The notes: generated by a model from the letters alone, not told the origin. Counted from the stretch's first letter, positions 20,721 through 32,909 are shown. The stretch: DNA of 35,773 nt from Annulohypoxylon bovei var. microspora (GCA_022836615.1 MU405433.1:1-35773); one strand, 5' to 3'. Numbers and translations: made by a program.

Positions 20721-22209
20721 AAAAATAAAAAAGTAATAAATTATATATAACGTTTATTTAAATAAAAATAATTACCTTTAATAAAAACGATGGTAATAAA
20801 CATTTAAATATTTTTAATAAATGCTATTAAAATGTTAAAAAAAAGGGTAATATTAAATTAAAGCTTTATAATTATATTTATTAAAGAAAAAATCTTTTAT
20901 AATAAAAATTTATAAGTTTTATAAAATTAAAAAGTCATTAAAAATATAAACTTTAAAATAATTTATAAAGTTATTAATAAAAGCGATCGTTATTTTTCGT
21001 TAATTTTTAAAAATTATAAAATTTCGATTATTAAATGTGGCTTAAATAATAAAAGAACTATATTATTTAAAGAACGAACGTAAATATTAAATTAATAATT
21101 CTTTAAAACGGTTATAATTTAAAATATTTACGATTTTTATGTTACGAATTATTTAAGAAAAAATAATATTATCGTAATCGTTTTAAGGTCCTTTTATTAA
21201 TTAATTATAAAATAAAATATACGGAAGTTTTATAAAAATTATAATATTTATAACCAAGTTTACGTTTAATAAATTTAACGAAAAGAATTATTAAAACTTT
21301 TATTTATTTTTAATCATTACTTTTTAAAGTTATTTATTAATTTTATAATAAAAATGCCGATAAAAAAAAACTTTTAATATTTAATAATAATTATTTATTA
21401 ATTATTAAAATAAGTTTTATTAAAAATAATAAATATTATAAAAGTTAAAACGTGTGTTATAAAGTTTATATACATTTATATTAAATATTATAACCTTTTC
21501 ACGGCGGTAATATTAAATTTAAAAAATAATTAAATAAACGTATTTTAAATAAAATTTTATAAATTAATAAAAATAATATAATGTTTATTCATTACTTTTA
21601 ATTTAAAAATTAATAAATCCATAAAAAAATAAATTAAAAAATATAAACATATTTATAATATTTTTTAATTTACGTATAATTTAATTAATTAAAAATGTTA
21701 TTTATAATAATAATAATAATTAATAATCGAAATATAATGGTTAAATTAAACCCTTTTTATATAACGTATAAATATTATATATACTTAATCGAATAAATCG
21801 TTAATAAAGTTTTAAATAAATTATTTAAAAAATAACAAACCATAAACTTTATAATTAAAATTTAAAAAATTAACGAATACGTTTAAATTATTATAATTAT
21901 AATTTAAAAACGTATAAAACGTATAATAAATTAATTTAAATTAAAAAGCTTTAAATATAAAATAAACGATAAAGTTTAATTAAACTTAAAAAATATTATA
22001 ATATTATAATTTAAGAAAAAACTTTTTTAATTACATACGAAATATAAAATAATTAAAATAATTAACCCTTATATAATAAAATTAAATGTATTTATAAGAA
22101 TTTAATTATAATTTTATATTAAATTACTTAAATTAATAATTATAAACTTATTATTATTTTAAATATAAAATAATGTTTAATTATTACTTTTTATTAATTA
22201 AAATAATAA
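20721..22209 (+). pseudogene. Gypsy-1A integrase region
   Basis: Length (~1.5 kb) and position fit the integrase, between RNase H and chromodomain. HHCC and DDE residues are not readable. The block is repeated in copy C (11088-11431 and 12765 onward) and, inverted, in copy B (24.5-23.1 kb). Confidence 0.55.
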
Positions 22210-22441
22210 AAACCTTAAATATATTATTTAAAAAATCTTATAATTAAAAAATAAACGTAAAAAACGAGGCATACGTAAAATAATATTAATTAAATAAAAA
22301 AGTTACGTAAAATTAATATAAAAACCTTAAGAAAAATTAAAAAATATAAAGGTTTTAAAAACGTTTTATTAATGATTTAAAGTAAAAAACAAGGTAAATA
22401 AAAAAACCTTTATAATTATAAACCTTAAAAAAAAAAGGTAT
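22210..22441 (+). pseudogene. Gypsy-1A chromodomain and purine tract
   Basis: 22286-22306 reads LIK*KSY, aligned to LIKWKSY in copy D, and the next Trp is also TAA. Both losses are TGG to TAA changes. A purine tract AAAAAAAAAAGG (22427-22438) precedes the 3' LTR. Confidence 0.65.
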
Positions 22442-22745
22442 TATTATAAATTAAAAACTTAAAAAATTAATTAAAATAAAAATTAACGCGAGTTTATATT
22501 ATAATTATAAACATAATAAATATAAATCTTTATAATAAAATTATTAATAACTTTAAATAAATCGTTAAAGTTATTAAAATACATATAAAGGAAATTTCCA
22601 CATTAATTAATTTAATCCACACCTTTAAACATAAATATTATAACTTTAAAAATAAAAAATTTTTTTTTTTTTTTTATTAATAAAAATAACTTTATTTTTA
22701 ACCTTATATAATATAAATTTACCATTACTTATAAAAACCGTTACA
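22442..22745 (+). repeat. Gypsy-1A 3' LTR
   Basis: Begins TATTATAAATTAAAAACTT (TG mutated to TA) and ends CCGTTACA. Collinear with 17118-17422. Differences between the two LTRs are mainly transitions, as expected from RIP, so LTR divergence cannot be used as a simple clock. Confidence 0.85.
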
Positions 22746-23101
22746 TTAAATATATATAATTTAAATATAATTAAAATATAATTTCTTAAATAAATAATTA
22801 AATTTTAATTAAATTTATTAAATTAAATAATAAATTAAAAACATGTAATATAAATTTAAAAAAAGATTATAATAAATATAAAAAATAATATTTTTTAATT
22901 ATTAAAACTTTATTAAAATTAAAATAATTAATTAAATTAGAATGTGTATTTAATGGGAAAGGTTAATAAAAGTGAAAAATAAATATTTACATTTATATAT
23001 AAATTTATATAATAATAAATATATTAATTTAACCCGGACCTTTATTATAATAATTATATATTATAAATTTAATTAATAAACATTATAAATTTAATGTTAC
23101 T

Positions 23102-25130
23102 TTTAAAATAATAACGGGTTTATAATTATTAATTTAAATAATTCGATATAAAATCGTAATTAAATTTTTATAAATACGTTTAATTTTATTATATAAGAAT
23201 TAATTATTTTAATTACCTTGTATTTTATATATAATTAAAAAAGTTTTTTTTTAAATTATAATGTTACGATATTTTTTAAATTTAATTAAATTTTATCGTT
23301 TATTTTATATTTAAAGCTTTTTAATTAAAATTAATTTATTATATATTTTATACGTTTTTAAATTATAATTATAATAATTTAAATGTATTCGTTAATTTTT
23401 TTAATTTTAATTATAAAATCTACGGTTTATTATTTTTTAAATAATTTATTTAAAGTTTTATTAACGATTTATTCGATCGGGTATACGTGGTATTTATACG
23501 TTATATAAAAAAAGTTTAATTTAACCATTATATTCCGATTATTAATTATTATTATCGTTATAAATAACATTTTTAATTAATTAAATTATACGTAAATTAA
23601 AAAACACCGTAAATATATTTATATTTTTTTATTTTTTTTTTATAAATTTATTAATTTTTAAATTAAAAATAATAAATAAACGTTATATTACTTTTATTAA
23701 TTCGTAAAGTTTTATTTAAAATATTTTTATTTAATTATTTTTTCGGTTTAATATTACCGTTATAAAAAAGTCGTAATATTTAACGTAAATATATATAAAT
23801 TTTATAATATACGTTTTAACTTTTATAATATTTATCGTTTTTAATAAACCTTATTTTAATAATTAATAAATAATTATTATTAAATATTAAAAATTCTTTT
23901 TTTTTTACCGGTATTTTTATTATAAAATTAATAAATAATTTTAAAAAATAACGATCGAAAATAAATAAAAGTTTTAATAACCTTTTTTATTAAATTCGTT
24001 AAACGTAAATTTAACCGTAAACATTATAATTCTTATAAAACTTTTATATATTTTATTTTATAATTAATTAATAAAAGGATTTTAAAACGATTATAATAAT
24101 ATTATTTTTTTTTAAATGGTTCGTAACGTGGAAATCATGAACATTTTAAATTATAATTATTTTAAAAAGCTTTTAATCCGGTATCCACGTTCGTTTTTTA
24201 AACGATATAATTTTTTTATCGTTTAAATTACATTTAACGATTAAAACTTTATAATTTTTAAAAATTAATAAAAAATAATAATCGCTTTTATTAATAACCT
24301 TATAAATCGTTTTAAAATTTATATTTTTAACAACCTTTTAATTTTATAAAGTTTATAAATTTTTATTATAAATTCTTTTTTTAATAAATATAATTATAAA
24401 GCTTTAATTTAATATTTTTTTTTTTATATTTTAATAATATTCGTTAAAAATATTTAAATGCTTATTATCGTTATTTTTATTAAAAGTAATTATTTTTATT
24501 TAAATAAACGTTATATACGGTTTACCATTTTTTTATTTTTTTAATTTACCGGGATATTTTAATTTCGTTTTAATAAAGCATTAAGTCGTTTTATTTTTTT
24601 ATCGGCCCGGTACTTTATAATAAAATTAAATTTCGATAAAGTTTATTTTTAACGTATTTAACGCTTATTTAATTTACGGGTAATTATAAAATATTCCAAG
24701 TTTTTATAATTTATAAAAATCGTAAAAAATTTAACCATTTTTTATAACTTTTTTTATTATATTTTTATTAATTTAACGATCGTTAAAAGCTTTTTATTAT
24801 ATATTTTATAATTATATTTAATTAATAATAATTTTACCGAATAATAAATTATAAGTTTTAATATTTTATTATAATTTTTTTATGAAAAGTAAGCTTTTAA
24901 AGTTTATTCCGAATAATTTATTTTTAAATACGTTTTTTAATTAAAGTTTTAATAAATTAAAATCGGTGTAATAATAAATAAATGTTTTAATTTTTTAAAC
25001 GTTACGTTTATTTTTTACTTTTATTTAAAAAAGGTTTTTTTTTTCGTTAAAATGGTTAAAAAAGTAATTAATTTATTAAATCTTTTAATAAACGTTTTGT
25101 AAAAATTCGCGAACTTTAAAAAGTTGCGAA
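23102..25130 (-). pseudogene. Gypsy-1B RT end, RNase H and integrase region
   Basis: The reverse complement is collinear with copy A from the RT thumb to 22170. The RNase H start at 24.9 kb (AAATAAATTATTCGGAATAAA on the minus strand) and the TTTATAATAAAAATTTATAA integrase block at ~24.35 kb are recognisable. It stops at the X insertion. Confidence 0.65.
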
Positions 25131-25790
25131 CTTTTCGTACGTTCGTGGGTGGTTTTTACCTTTTAATAATTATAATTTTATTAAAGTTTATTTTAATTTT
25201 TTTTTATTATAATAATAAAATTTAAATATTTAATTTCTTTTATAATAAAAAAGCATTTAAAAAGGTTTAACTTTAAATTAACGTTATTAAAACGTTTTAA
25301 TATCGTTTTAATTTTATTTATATAATTTTTACGAGATTTATTTATATAAATTATTACGTTATTTACGTATATTAAATAATAATTATTTAAAAAATCAAAT
25401 AAAGTTTTTATTAATATAACGTTAAAACGTTATTAACGTTTCGTATAATGTAAAAAATGTAATTAATTATTCGAAAGTTTCGAATTAAATGCGAAAAACG
25501 GTTTTTTATTTATTTTTTTCTTTTATTCGTAATTTATAAAATATAATTTTAATGTTAACTTTAATTAATTATTTAATTTTATAAAAAAATCGTAAAGTTT
25601 TTTTAATTAATGGTAACGGGTAATGGTTACGTGTCGAAATAATATTAAAAGTTTTATAATTTATATTAAAAGTAACGTAAAAATAATTAAAATAAAATAA
25701 CCACATTTTAAATAAACCGAACGTAATTCCATGTAAAAAAGTTTCACGCATTAAAAAACTTAAAAAATATAACGATTTTATAACCTTTAT
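25131..25790 (-). pseudogene. Gypsy-1B reverse transcriptase
   Basis: A 60-codon stop-free stretch (25751-25569) reads INYKTFNIISTRNHYPLPLI, the conserved N-terminal RT block (VDYR.LN...NRYPLPLI). The frame continues through LRIKEKN..KTVFR to YVNN near 25365-25354, where both active-site Asp codons are AAT/AAC. Unlike copy A, it has no 2-nt deletion between these motifs. The stop-free stretch is a chance survival inside pol and its ATG is internal, not a gene start. Confidence 0.75.
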
Positions 25791-25995
25791 TAATACGAGT
25801 TTTTTAAGGGATAAAAGAATATTTTAAAAAAATGATGCAAAATGAAGCTTATTAATTAATAAGTGGTTAAAACATATATTATAAATAAAATAAGATTTTT
25901 AAAAAAGATTTTATTTAAATTTTTACGCTTTTTTAAAAATTAAAAGCTTTATTAATTTTATACACTTTTATTTTATTTATAAGGTTTTATTAAAT
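25791..25995 (+). mobile_element. 205-bp MITE, copy 2
   Basis: Aligned over its full length with 14225-14429. It starts TAATACGAGTTTTTTAAGGG and ends AAGGTTTTATTAAAT, and the core AAGCTTATTAATTAATAAG is identical. It abuts the 5' truncation point of Gypsy-1B. No clear target duplication. Confidence 0.7.
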
Positions 25996-27840
25996 TAATA
26001 ATTTCAAAGAATTTTTTTTTATAAAATTAATTAAATTATATTATATTATTAATTATTTTTAAAATTATATATATAAATTACTTGCGATTATATATGTAAC
26101 CTTTTAAATATACCATTAATTAATTAATTTTATATTTTTCGCCGATCTTTTAATACGTTAAAGAAATGAATTAATATATATATACATATATTACTTTATT
26201 ATAATCGTTATTAAGTTTAATTAAATAATTTAAATGGCATAAACTACGTTTTATACCATTCATTAATACTTAATATTAAACTTATATAAAATATTATTTA
26301 TTATTAAAATTTATTACCGATTTTATTAATTAAAGAACTTATATTTACGGAAGTTTTTATATTTATAACATATCCGAAAATTCGTTCCTTTTACCTTAAT
26401 ACACCTTTGTAAAACCATTTTTTAATTTTCTTTGTACGAAAAATACCTTTTTTAAACTATAAATTTTCCTTTTTATTTATATATTCTTTCCGAAAAAAGT
26501 TAACTTAACGTTACTTTCCGTTTAATAACGAACTTATAAAAAATCGTACATTAAAAAATCTTTATTTATTTACCTTAATCCACACCTTACCATCTTAATC
26601 CTTTTTCCATTTTTCTTTCCTTTTAATATATTTATTTTCCTAATTATTAAAGCATTTTATGGATTTTTTTAATTATAAAAAGTTTCCGGAAATATTTATT
26701 ATAAAAAATGACGTTTAATATAAAAAAAGTTTTAATTTTATTATAAATACTTTAATATTAATTTAAAGGATTAAAATAATTAAAAAACCTATTATTTAAA
26801 ATATTAATAATTAAGTTACGTAAATGGAAAATATTTTTTATAATTAAATAAATAATATGGATAATAATATTTTTATTATTAAAAAGTTAATAAAATTTTA
26901 TTTTATTTAAATAAATGTTAATTTTTTTAAAATTATAAATATATTATTTAATTAAATAAATATATTGTTATAAGGTAACATTAAATGATAACTTAAATAA
27001 TAAATTAAAAATAATGAATATTAAAGTAAATTTAACATTATAAATAAATTTATTTTAAATAATAATCGATTTATTATAAGGTTTAAAAAAAATAACGTTA
27101 AGTAATTTAATTTTAATTTTAACGATCTTTAAAATCATAGAATTATTATTAATAAACGCATTATTATTTTCATTAATGTATATTGTTTTATTAATCGGAT
27201 TTTTTTTTTCGTAAAAACTTTTATATTTAAAATGATAATAAGCGTTAACTTTAAGCTTTATTTTTAATTTTATTAAACGAATTAACTTTAAATTAATAAA
27301 ATAATAAGTTTATTATAAATAAACATAAAAAGTTACGATTTAAAGGATTAAATAAAATGCTTAAAAATTTAAAGAAATAATTCCGTATGAATTTAAACGT
27401 TATTTTTTATTTATTTATATTTATTATATTAAATGTGAAAAGATTAATAAATGGAAAAAATATAATTCGAAAATATATTTAAAAGAAAGTTTAATACGCG
27501 CGTGTTTATAAAATAATAAGTTTTAAAAATTAAAATTAGTACGGGATCGTCATGATAATTTAAATAAAAATGTTTTTAAAAATTTAATAATTTTTATAAG
27601 CTTCGTATAAAACCAAATCCTTTGAAAATTATATAAAGGAAATTAAAAGAAATAAATTTATTACCATGAAAATGGTAAATAACTTATTTTTTATAAGCCG
27701 ATTTAAATTTTCTTTTATAAATTTAAAAAAGAAAAATTATTATATAATTTCTTTAATTTGTAATATATACCGTAATAACGAAAACAATTAATTTTCCGTA
27801 AAATACCAACCTAATTATAATTAAACGCGTTAAAATAACC
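25996..27840. other. RIP-degraded DNA between the two Gypsy families
   Basis: No protein motif recognised. A pyrimidine-rich, milder-mutated patch at 26375-26640 (CTTTACCTT, ACACCTTACCATC) could be the leader or LTR of Gypsy-2, but I found no second copy downstream to prove an LTR. The remainder should contain Gypsy-2 gag by position. A (TA)n-rich run lies near 26175-26193. Confidence 0.4.
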
Positions 27841-27924
27841 GATAAAACAATTAACGAAACGACCGACGAGATAATTAACGAAACGACCAACGAAACGATT
27901 AACGAAATGATCGCGGAAATGATC
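27841..27924 (+). repeat. 12-bp tandem repeat, seven units
   Basis: Seven consecutive 12-mers of the type AACGAAACGACC fill 84 bp exactly. On the + strand each encodes a tetrapeptide such as NETT, DEII or NEMI, so an original acidic (D/N)ET(T/I) repeat in Gypsy-2 gag is plausible. Confidence 0.7.
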
Positions 27925-28200
27925 GTTGGAACGGCGACTACTTAAGGGATCATCGGAGCAGCGACTACTTTAAGGATCGCCGCGATAATCGGAGTTAAAA
28001 TCGTCGCAATGGCGATTAAAGTAACGGTTAATAATAAGATAATAAACGTAATTAAAGCCGAAATTGCGACGTAAATCGTAGCAAGGACCGGAGTTAAAAA
28101 AATAAAAACCGCGGAAAAAAAATCCATTAAATAAATAAATAAAATAAACTTAATAAAAATCCTTTCATCCATTTTTTAAATTATATTAATTTTAACGGTA
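27925..28200 (+). pseudogene. GC-richer Gypsy-2 gag-like segment, open on both strands
   Basis: Following the 12-bp repeats in the same + frame, only two stops occur before 28133 (GTATT.GIIGAATT..., ending KTAEKKSIK). The minus strand has a 76-codon frame (28172-27942) encoding a very hydrophobic peptide. The minus frame lacks any family resemblance and its hydrophobicity follows from ATY/GTY-rich complement codons, so I favour the + frame as degraded gag. Uncertain. Confidence 0.4.
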
Positions 28201-30059
28201 AAATTAATTTCATTAACGTTATTTTTAATATTATAATAACTTGTAAATATTATAAAAAATAATTTCCATCCGTTTAAATAAAACAACGATATAAATGTAA
28301 ATATATTTTTAATTTTATTTAAAAAACATTTTACATGCCGTTAATTATAAACCTTAATCGTTGCATATGCGATTATTATTAAATAACCCTTAATTTAAAA
28401 AATAAAATATTTTAATATATTCGCGTTTATAATAATATTAAGAAAAAAATTTATTAACCTTTTAAAATTATTTTAAAACTATAAAAATAAATGAAATTAA
28501 CCTTTAATAATATTAAGTTTTTAAAGGTAAAAGTGGTGTTAATTATTAACTTTTTTACCGGTTTTTTCTTATTTAATTATATATATTTACGCATTAAAGT
28601 ATATTTATAATTAACGGATAATAACATTAAGGTTTATATTAATTTTAAAATAAATTATATAATAATTAACCGTTTTTTCTTTAATAAATTTAAACATATT
28701 ATTAAAAAACGATAAAACTTTATTAAAAAATTTAACGGCAAACGAATAAAAGTTATTAATTAAATTATTTTTATTTATTATATTTTAAAAGAAAACAAAA
28801 ATAATAAAATTAAATTACTTCGGTTTAAAAAATTTAAATAAGTTATTAAAAATAAAATAAAACTTAATTTATTTATTAAAAATGATCTTTTTAAGTTACA
28901 TTAAATTAATATTTATTATGAAACTTAAATTATATTTTTCGTAAAATTAAATAATTTTAAAACTTCCTTTGAAATATAAGTTTATAATTATCTTTACGTT
29001 TATAAAATAATAAACATTCGAAAAATAACTATTATTCCCGAATAAAACACTTATATACAAATAAATTATAAACCATTATTAACCGATCGTAGCTTTTTTT
29101 TTATAATTATTTATAACATAATTATAAACGTTATAATAAATACACGAATTTTTCGTATAATAATCGTTAAAAACACCTTTAATAAATTCGTGACGATTTT
29201 AAAGAAAAGTTATATTAAAACGATTTCGGAAAATGTTAATAACGGATATTTCATTAACTTATAAATATCCACGCTTAAAACTTTAATAATAATTATTACG
29301 GTTACGTTTATTTTAATCGCGGTAAACGCATTAATAAATTTAACTTTTATTAACGTTATTTTAATAAACGTAACCGAACCATATAATTTAAATATTATAA
29401 CGCTTAACTTTATTTTTAATTTAATACAAGTAAAAAATATACTTAAACCTTTGTAAATAAACAACATTTTTATAAACGCTTAATTTATTATAACTTTTAT
29501 TATTACGGTAATAATTTTTAATATCGTTTCTTAATTATATATAATAAATTTTTCGGAATTAACCGTTAATAAGCTTAATAAATTTAATTTAACCTTATTA
29601 ATAAATATTATATTCGTTATAATATAAAAATCTTAAAACAAGGCATTAAATTTAAAAAATAAATTAAAGCTTAAAATTTTAAAAGTATATTTTATCTTTA
29701 ATATTAAAAAGCTTGCAAATTTATTTAAGTATATTATAAAGGAAAAAGTTTACGTATATACCGAAAATAATACATTTACCATTTAAATAATAAATCTCGC
29801 ATTTTTTTTTTTAAAGTTATAAACAAATTAAAGCATTATACACATTTTTAAAAAAAAACAATTAAAAGTTCCTTTTATAAAAAGATAATAAAATTAAAAG
29901 TTTAATTTTAAATCCTACCCTTTAAATAAAAAAAATAAAAAATTTTTAAATTAAACTTATAATGCTTTTTACAAATAAAATAAAATGGAATGGGTAGATA
30001 ATTTAATATTATTTATATATCCCGTTTTCGTCGTATAACGCACAATGCATAACGTTTAA
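28201..30059 (+). pseudogene. Gypsy-2 gag/protease region, unresolved
   Basis: Lies between the gag-like repeat and RT. In the RT frame 29163-29261 is open (ends NNGYFINL), a position where a protease would lie, but no D-S/T-G is readable. The 85-codon minus-strand frame at 29467-29210 is hydrophobic, without family features, and is treated as a shadow. Confidence 0.35.
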
Positions 30060-30660
30060 AAAAGAAGAATAATAATAAATTTATACGGCCTTAATCGAAT
30101 AACCGTATCGGATAATTATTTATTATCGTTATAATTTAAAGTAATAACTTTCTTTCAAAGGAAATACTTTATTACCATTATTAATGTAACCGTTTTTTTT
30201 TATTAATTTTTCATATATAAAGATTTTTATAATCACTTTATAATAATTAACCATCGCGATTTAAAACGGTTAATAATTACGTTAATAAGATTTTAAAATT
30301 CTTTTATATATATTTAAAAATATATGGATAAATTATTTTAAAAAATTTTTATATATATTAAAGCTTTTATTAATAACATCATGATTTTTTCGGATATTAT
30401 AAAGAAGTATTTCTTTTATTTGAAATTTATTTTTAAGCTTTTTTACGAAAAAAGAATTTCCATGTCCTTTAAGAAATTTTTTTTAAAATATCCTTTTATA
30501 AAACTTTTAAGTTTTTATGTGGATGCCTTTAAAATATCCACAACCAAAGATCGGTTTTTTATAATTAAAAACCTCGCTTTCTTTTAATAATTAAAAGCCT
30601 TTAAATAATATTTAAATATTATTAATTTCTTTTAAACGTTTATTTTTTATTATATATAAA
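30060..30660 (+). pseudogene. Gypsy-2 reverse transcriptase
   Basis: A single frame reads YGLNRITVSDNYLLSL (30084-30131), the LR.LN.ITVPDSYPLPL block of ascomycete Gypsy RTs. It then passes through a degraded palm (TLIRF.NSF...YMDKLF) to KAFINNIMIFSD (30360-30395), the YVDDIVIFSD active site with both Asp codons now Asn (AAT AAC, 30372-30377). From 30381 to 30587 it is stop-free: KYPFIKLLSFYVDAFKISTT matches the thumb segment (YP.V.LLG..VD..G.STTE). The apparent ATG at 30381 is inside the active-site region and is not a start. LKAFK.YLNIINFF follows, matching the L.ALE.YL..TGFLR segment. Confidence 0.8.
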
Positions 30661-32582
30661 TAATAAAACCTTTATAAAAGCGTAAAACGATTTTTCTTAT
30701 AAAAAGAAAAAAAATAAAACGAGTTTAAAATAAAAACCTTAATAAAAGGTAAGTATATTATTAATTAATGTATTATAATTTTATAAAAGCTAAAATAACA
30801 TTTTTTAAAACATTTTAAAACGCTTTTTATTAAAAACGAACGCTTTATTATTACAATCCGAATAAAATATTATTTTTATAAATAAATAAATTTTTTAAAC
30901 AAAGATTTAACATTATAATTTTCCACTTCAAAAATAATTATACTTAAACTTTTAATAAAATTATTTTCGCTTAATAAATCCAATTAATTATATTTTTAAG
31001 TTAATGTTTATTAAAAGTAAAAATATATTATAATCCTTTGGAAATGGAAGTAACTTACTTAATTTAAATAATAAAAAAACTTCGCATAATTATTTAATTT
31101 TTTATTATTATTATCGTTATATTAATAAATTACATTATAATAAAAAATATTATAAATTAAATTACGTTTAATATATCTTTTACCGACCGAATAAACCAAA
31201 AATTAATAAATTTATTTATATATTTATTATAATATATTATATAAATTTATTATTTATTAAAATAATTAAATTTTATATTTAATACATTAAACCGTTTAAA
31301 AACGTTATAAAATATTAAAACTGTGGACCACGGCATTAATAAAAATAACGAACTTATAATATTTAATTAAATTTAAATGGTATTAAAAGTAATGATAGAT
31401 AATGTCCTTTAATAATAATTTTATAAAAATTATAAAACAAATATAAAACTTATTATAATCATTATTAATATAAAAGATTTTAATAATAGAATTGCCGATA
31501 ATTTTTCGCAATTTAATTACCTTTTTAAAATTATTAATAATTTATTATATAATATCGCTTGTAATAATACACGCCGCTTTTATATACCTTACATAATAAT
31601 TTAAAAAGTATTTTAAAACATATATAATAATAAATATTATTTTAAAAAAGGTTATATAATAAAAAACTTGGAAAAATATGCTTTTAAGTAAAAATCTTTC
31701 TTAATTAATAAATATTTTCAACATTATATTAAATGTTAATTTAATTAAATTTTACAATTTAAATTTATAAAGGATTATTAACTTATTTAATTTAAAAATT
31801 TTTTATTAATGTAAATTATTATAATAAACTTTATTATAAAATTCTTTAAAATTAATAATAAAAGAATCCTTTAATAATTAAAAGGAAATAAAAAATATTA
31901 TAATTTTTACAACGTTTTTATATTAATTTTTTATTTAACATTTAAAAAATTAATGTTTATTTTTAAAAATAAAAAGTATATCGTTAAAAATTAAGCCATA
32001 ACTTTAATAACTTAACTTTTATTATTTAATTAAAGAATTTTTAAAGGAATTATATTAAATAAAAATCGTAAATTTACATCCGAATTTTAATAAAAATTAT
32101 GGAAAACATTCGGCACTTATTTATTAATAATTATTATTTATCACTTTTAAGCAAACGGACTTTCCGAACAAAAAAACCAAACCATAAAAATAATTATTTA
32201 ATACCATAACTTTATAAATCTTAACATTAATTAAATTAACATATTACTATCATTATAATAAAACTTAAATAACGTTTACTTAAAAACAATTTAATTTACA
32301 CCACATAAATAACTTTTTAATTTCAAGCTTTTAAAACCATTAAACGTTTTAATTAAAGTTAATATTAATTCCTTTAAAAATATCCGGTTCATACGGGAAC
32401 ATTTACATTAAAATGCAAAATTAACCATAAATTTCGCCGCGGTAAAAGTTAAATATGCTTATAATAAAAAGCACATTACGCGGGAATATATAATAAAAGA
32501 AAAAATATATTTACGTTTTTATAAAAATTATTATTTCCTTAAAAAACCATTATAAAAATTCTTATAACAATGTGTTAACCTA
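30661..32582 (+). pseudogene. Gypsy-2 RNase H and integrase core region
   Basis: Expected location of RNase H, zinc finger and DDE core. I could not read the catalytic residues. Assigned by position between RT and the integrase C-terminus. Confidence 0.45.
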
Positions 32583-32753
32583 TAAAAAGTTAAAAAGCGT
32601 ATAAATTACTTAACGTACAAGTTAAACTTATTTATAAACTTTCGCATCCATTTAATTATTTCGGTAGCATATTTTTTTTTAAAATTTAAAAGATTTAATC
32701 CGTTCCATCATTAACTTTTTCTTTTAAAACTTATAAAAGCTAATTAAAAGGAT
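32583..32753 (+). pseudogene. Gypsy-2 integrase C-terminal module
   Basis: YLTYKLNLFINFRIHLIISV ends in a RIH.IISVAY reading at 32643-32672. This matches the A.(K/E)L.LP....IHPVISVAHLEP module that ends chromovirus integrases, with Pro and His codons changed by C-to-T. NPFHH (32697-32711) follows at the usual DPF.R position. The frame runs straight into the chromodomain. Confidence 0.75.
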
Positions 32754-32909
32754 GGATATAACTTAATTTACGAAACGGAAATCGTATTAAAATATAAACT
32801 TAATCGCCGCAAGGATGGTTTTTAATACTTAATTAAATAAAAAGGTTACAATTATAAAAATAATTCATAAATTTTCGAAAATAAATTAAAAAATTTTAAA
32901 GATTTAATC
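32754..32909 (+). pseudogene. Gypsy-2 chromodomain
   Basis: In phase with the integrase module, the frame reads LIYETEIVLKYKLNRRKDGF, then a stop, YLIK, a stop, KGYNYKNNS, a stop, and IFENKLKNFKDLI. This is the YEVE.ILD.K....G..YLVKWKGY....SWEP.ENL.N...LI chromodomain pattern with Gln and both Trp replaced by TAA. Such domains bind methylated H3K9 and steer integration into heterochromatin, which fits the nested setting. Confidence 0.8.

Larger units (their letters stand above)
17113..22750 (+). mobile_element. Gypsy-1 copy A, full-length LTR retrotransposon (chromovirus)
   Basis: The element spans 17118-22745 (5628 bp) with ~305-bp LTRs at both ends and a 5-bp duplication TTAAA at 17113-17117 and 22746-22750. 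Internal order is gag with a CCHC zinc knuckle (18461), RT (19.5-20.1 kb), RNase H (20.34-20.7 kb), integrase, chromodomain (22.29 kb), purine tract, 3' LTR. This Gypsy order with a terminal chromodomain defines a chromovirus. All domains carry RIP stops and Asp-to-Asn changes, so it is dead. It sits inside element X, inside Gypsy-1B/D. Confidence 0.85.
16751..23111. mobile_element. Element X: long-TIR DNA transposon split by Gypsy-1A
   Basis: X occupies 16761-17117 plus 22746-23101 (about 0.7 kb without Gypsy-1A). The left end reads AATAACATTAAATTTATAAT and the reverse complement of the right end AGTAACATTAAATTTATAAT. Inverted similarity continues for ~120 bp (ATTAATTAAATTTATAATAT, then ATAATAAAGGT-like, then TATATAAATTTA). 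Target duplication TTTAAAATAA, 10 bp, at 16751-16760 and 23102-23111. Long inverted repeats with a 9-10-bp duplication suggest a non-autonomous Mutator-like element. No transposase is visible, and it is RIP-mutated. Confidence 0.65.
16159..25795 (-). mobile_element. Gypsy-1 copy B/D (chromovirus), split by element X
   Basis: Minus-strand Gypsy-1 in two collinear pieces. RT through the integrase region lies at 25795-23102 and the C-terminal chromodomain plus 3' LTR at 16760-16159. The two pieces meet at the same Gypsy position: TTTAAAATAA occurs at 16751-16760 and 23102-23111, and copies A and C read straight through it. The gap is therefore an insertion (X), not two independent fragments. The 5' LTR, gag and protease are absent beyond the MITE at 25791. 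Small sequence differences from A show that it is a separate, older insertion. Confidence 0.75.

Noticed and set aside
27942..28172. 76-codon hydrophobic minus-strand frame as a small membrane protein
   Set aside because: Lies antisense to a gag-like frame of Gypsy-2, no homologous motif, and its hydrophobicity follows from codon composition of the complement.
29210..29467. 85-codon minus-strand frame as a gene
   Set aside because: Antisense within Gypsy-2 and low complexity; the + frame is in phase with the RT.
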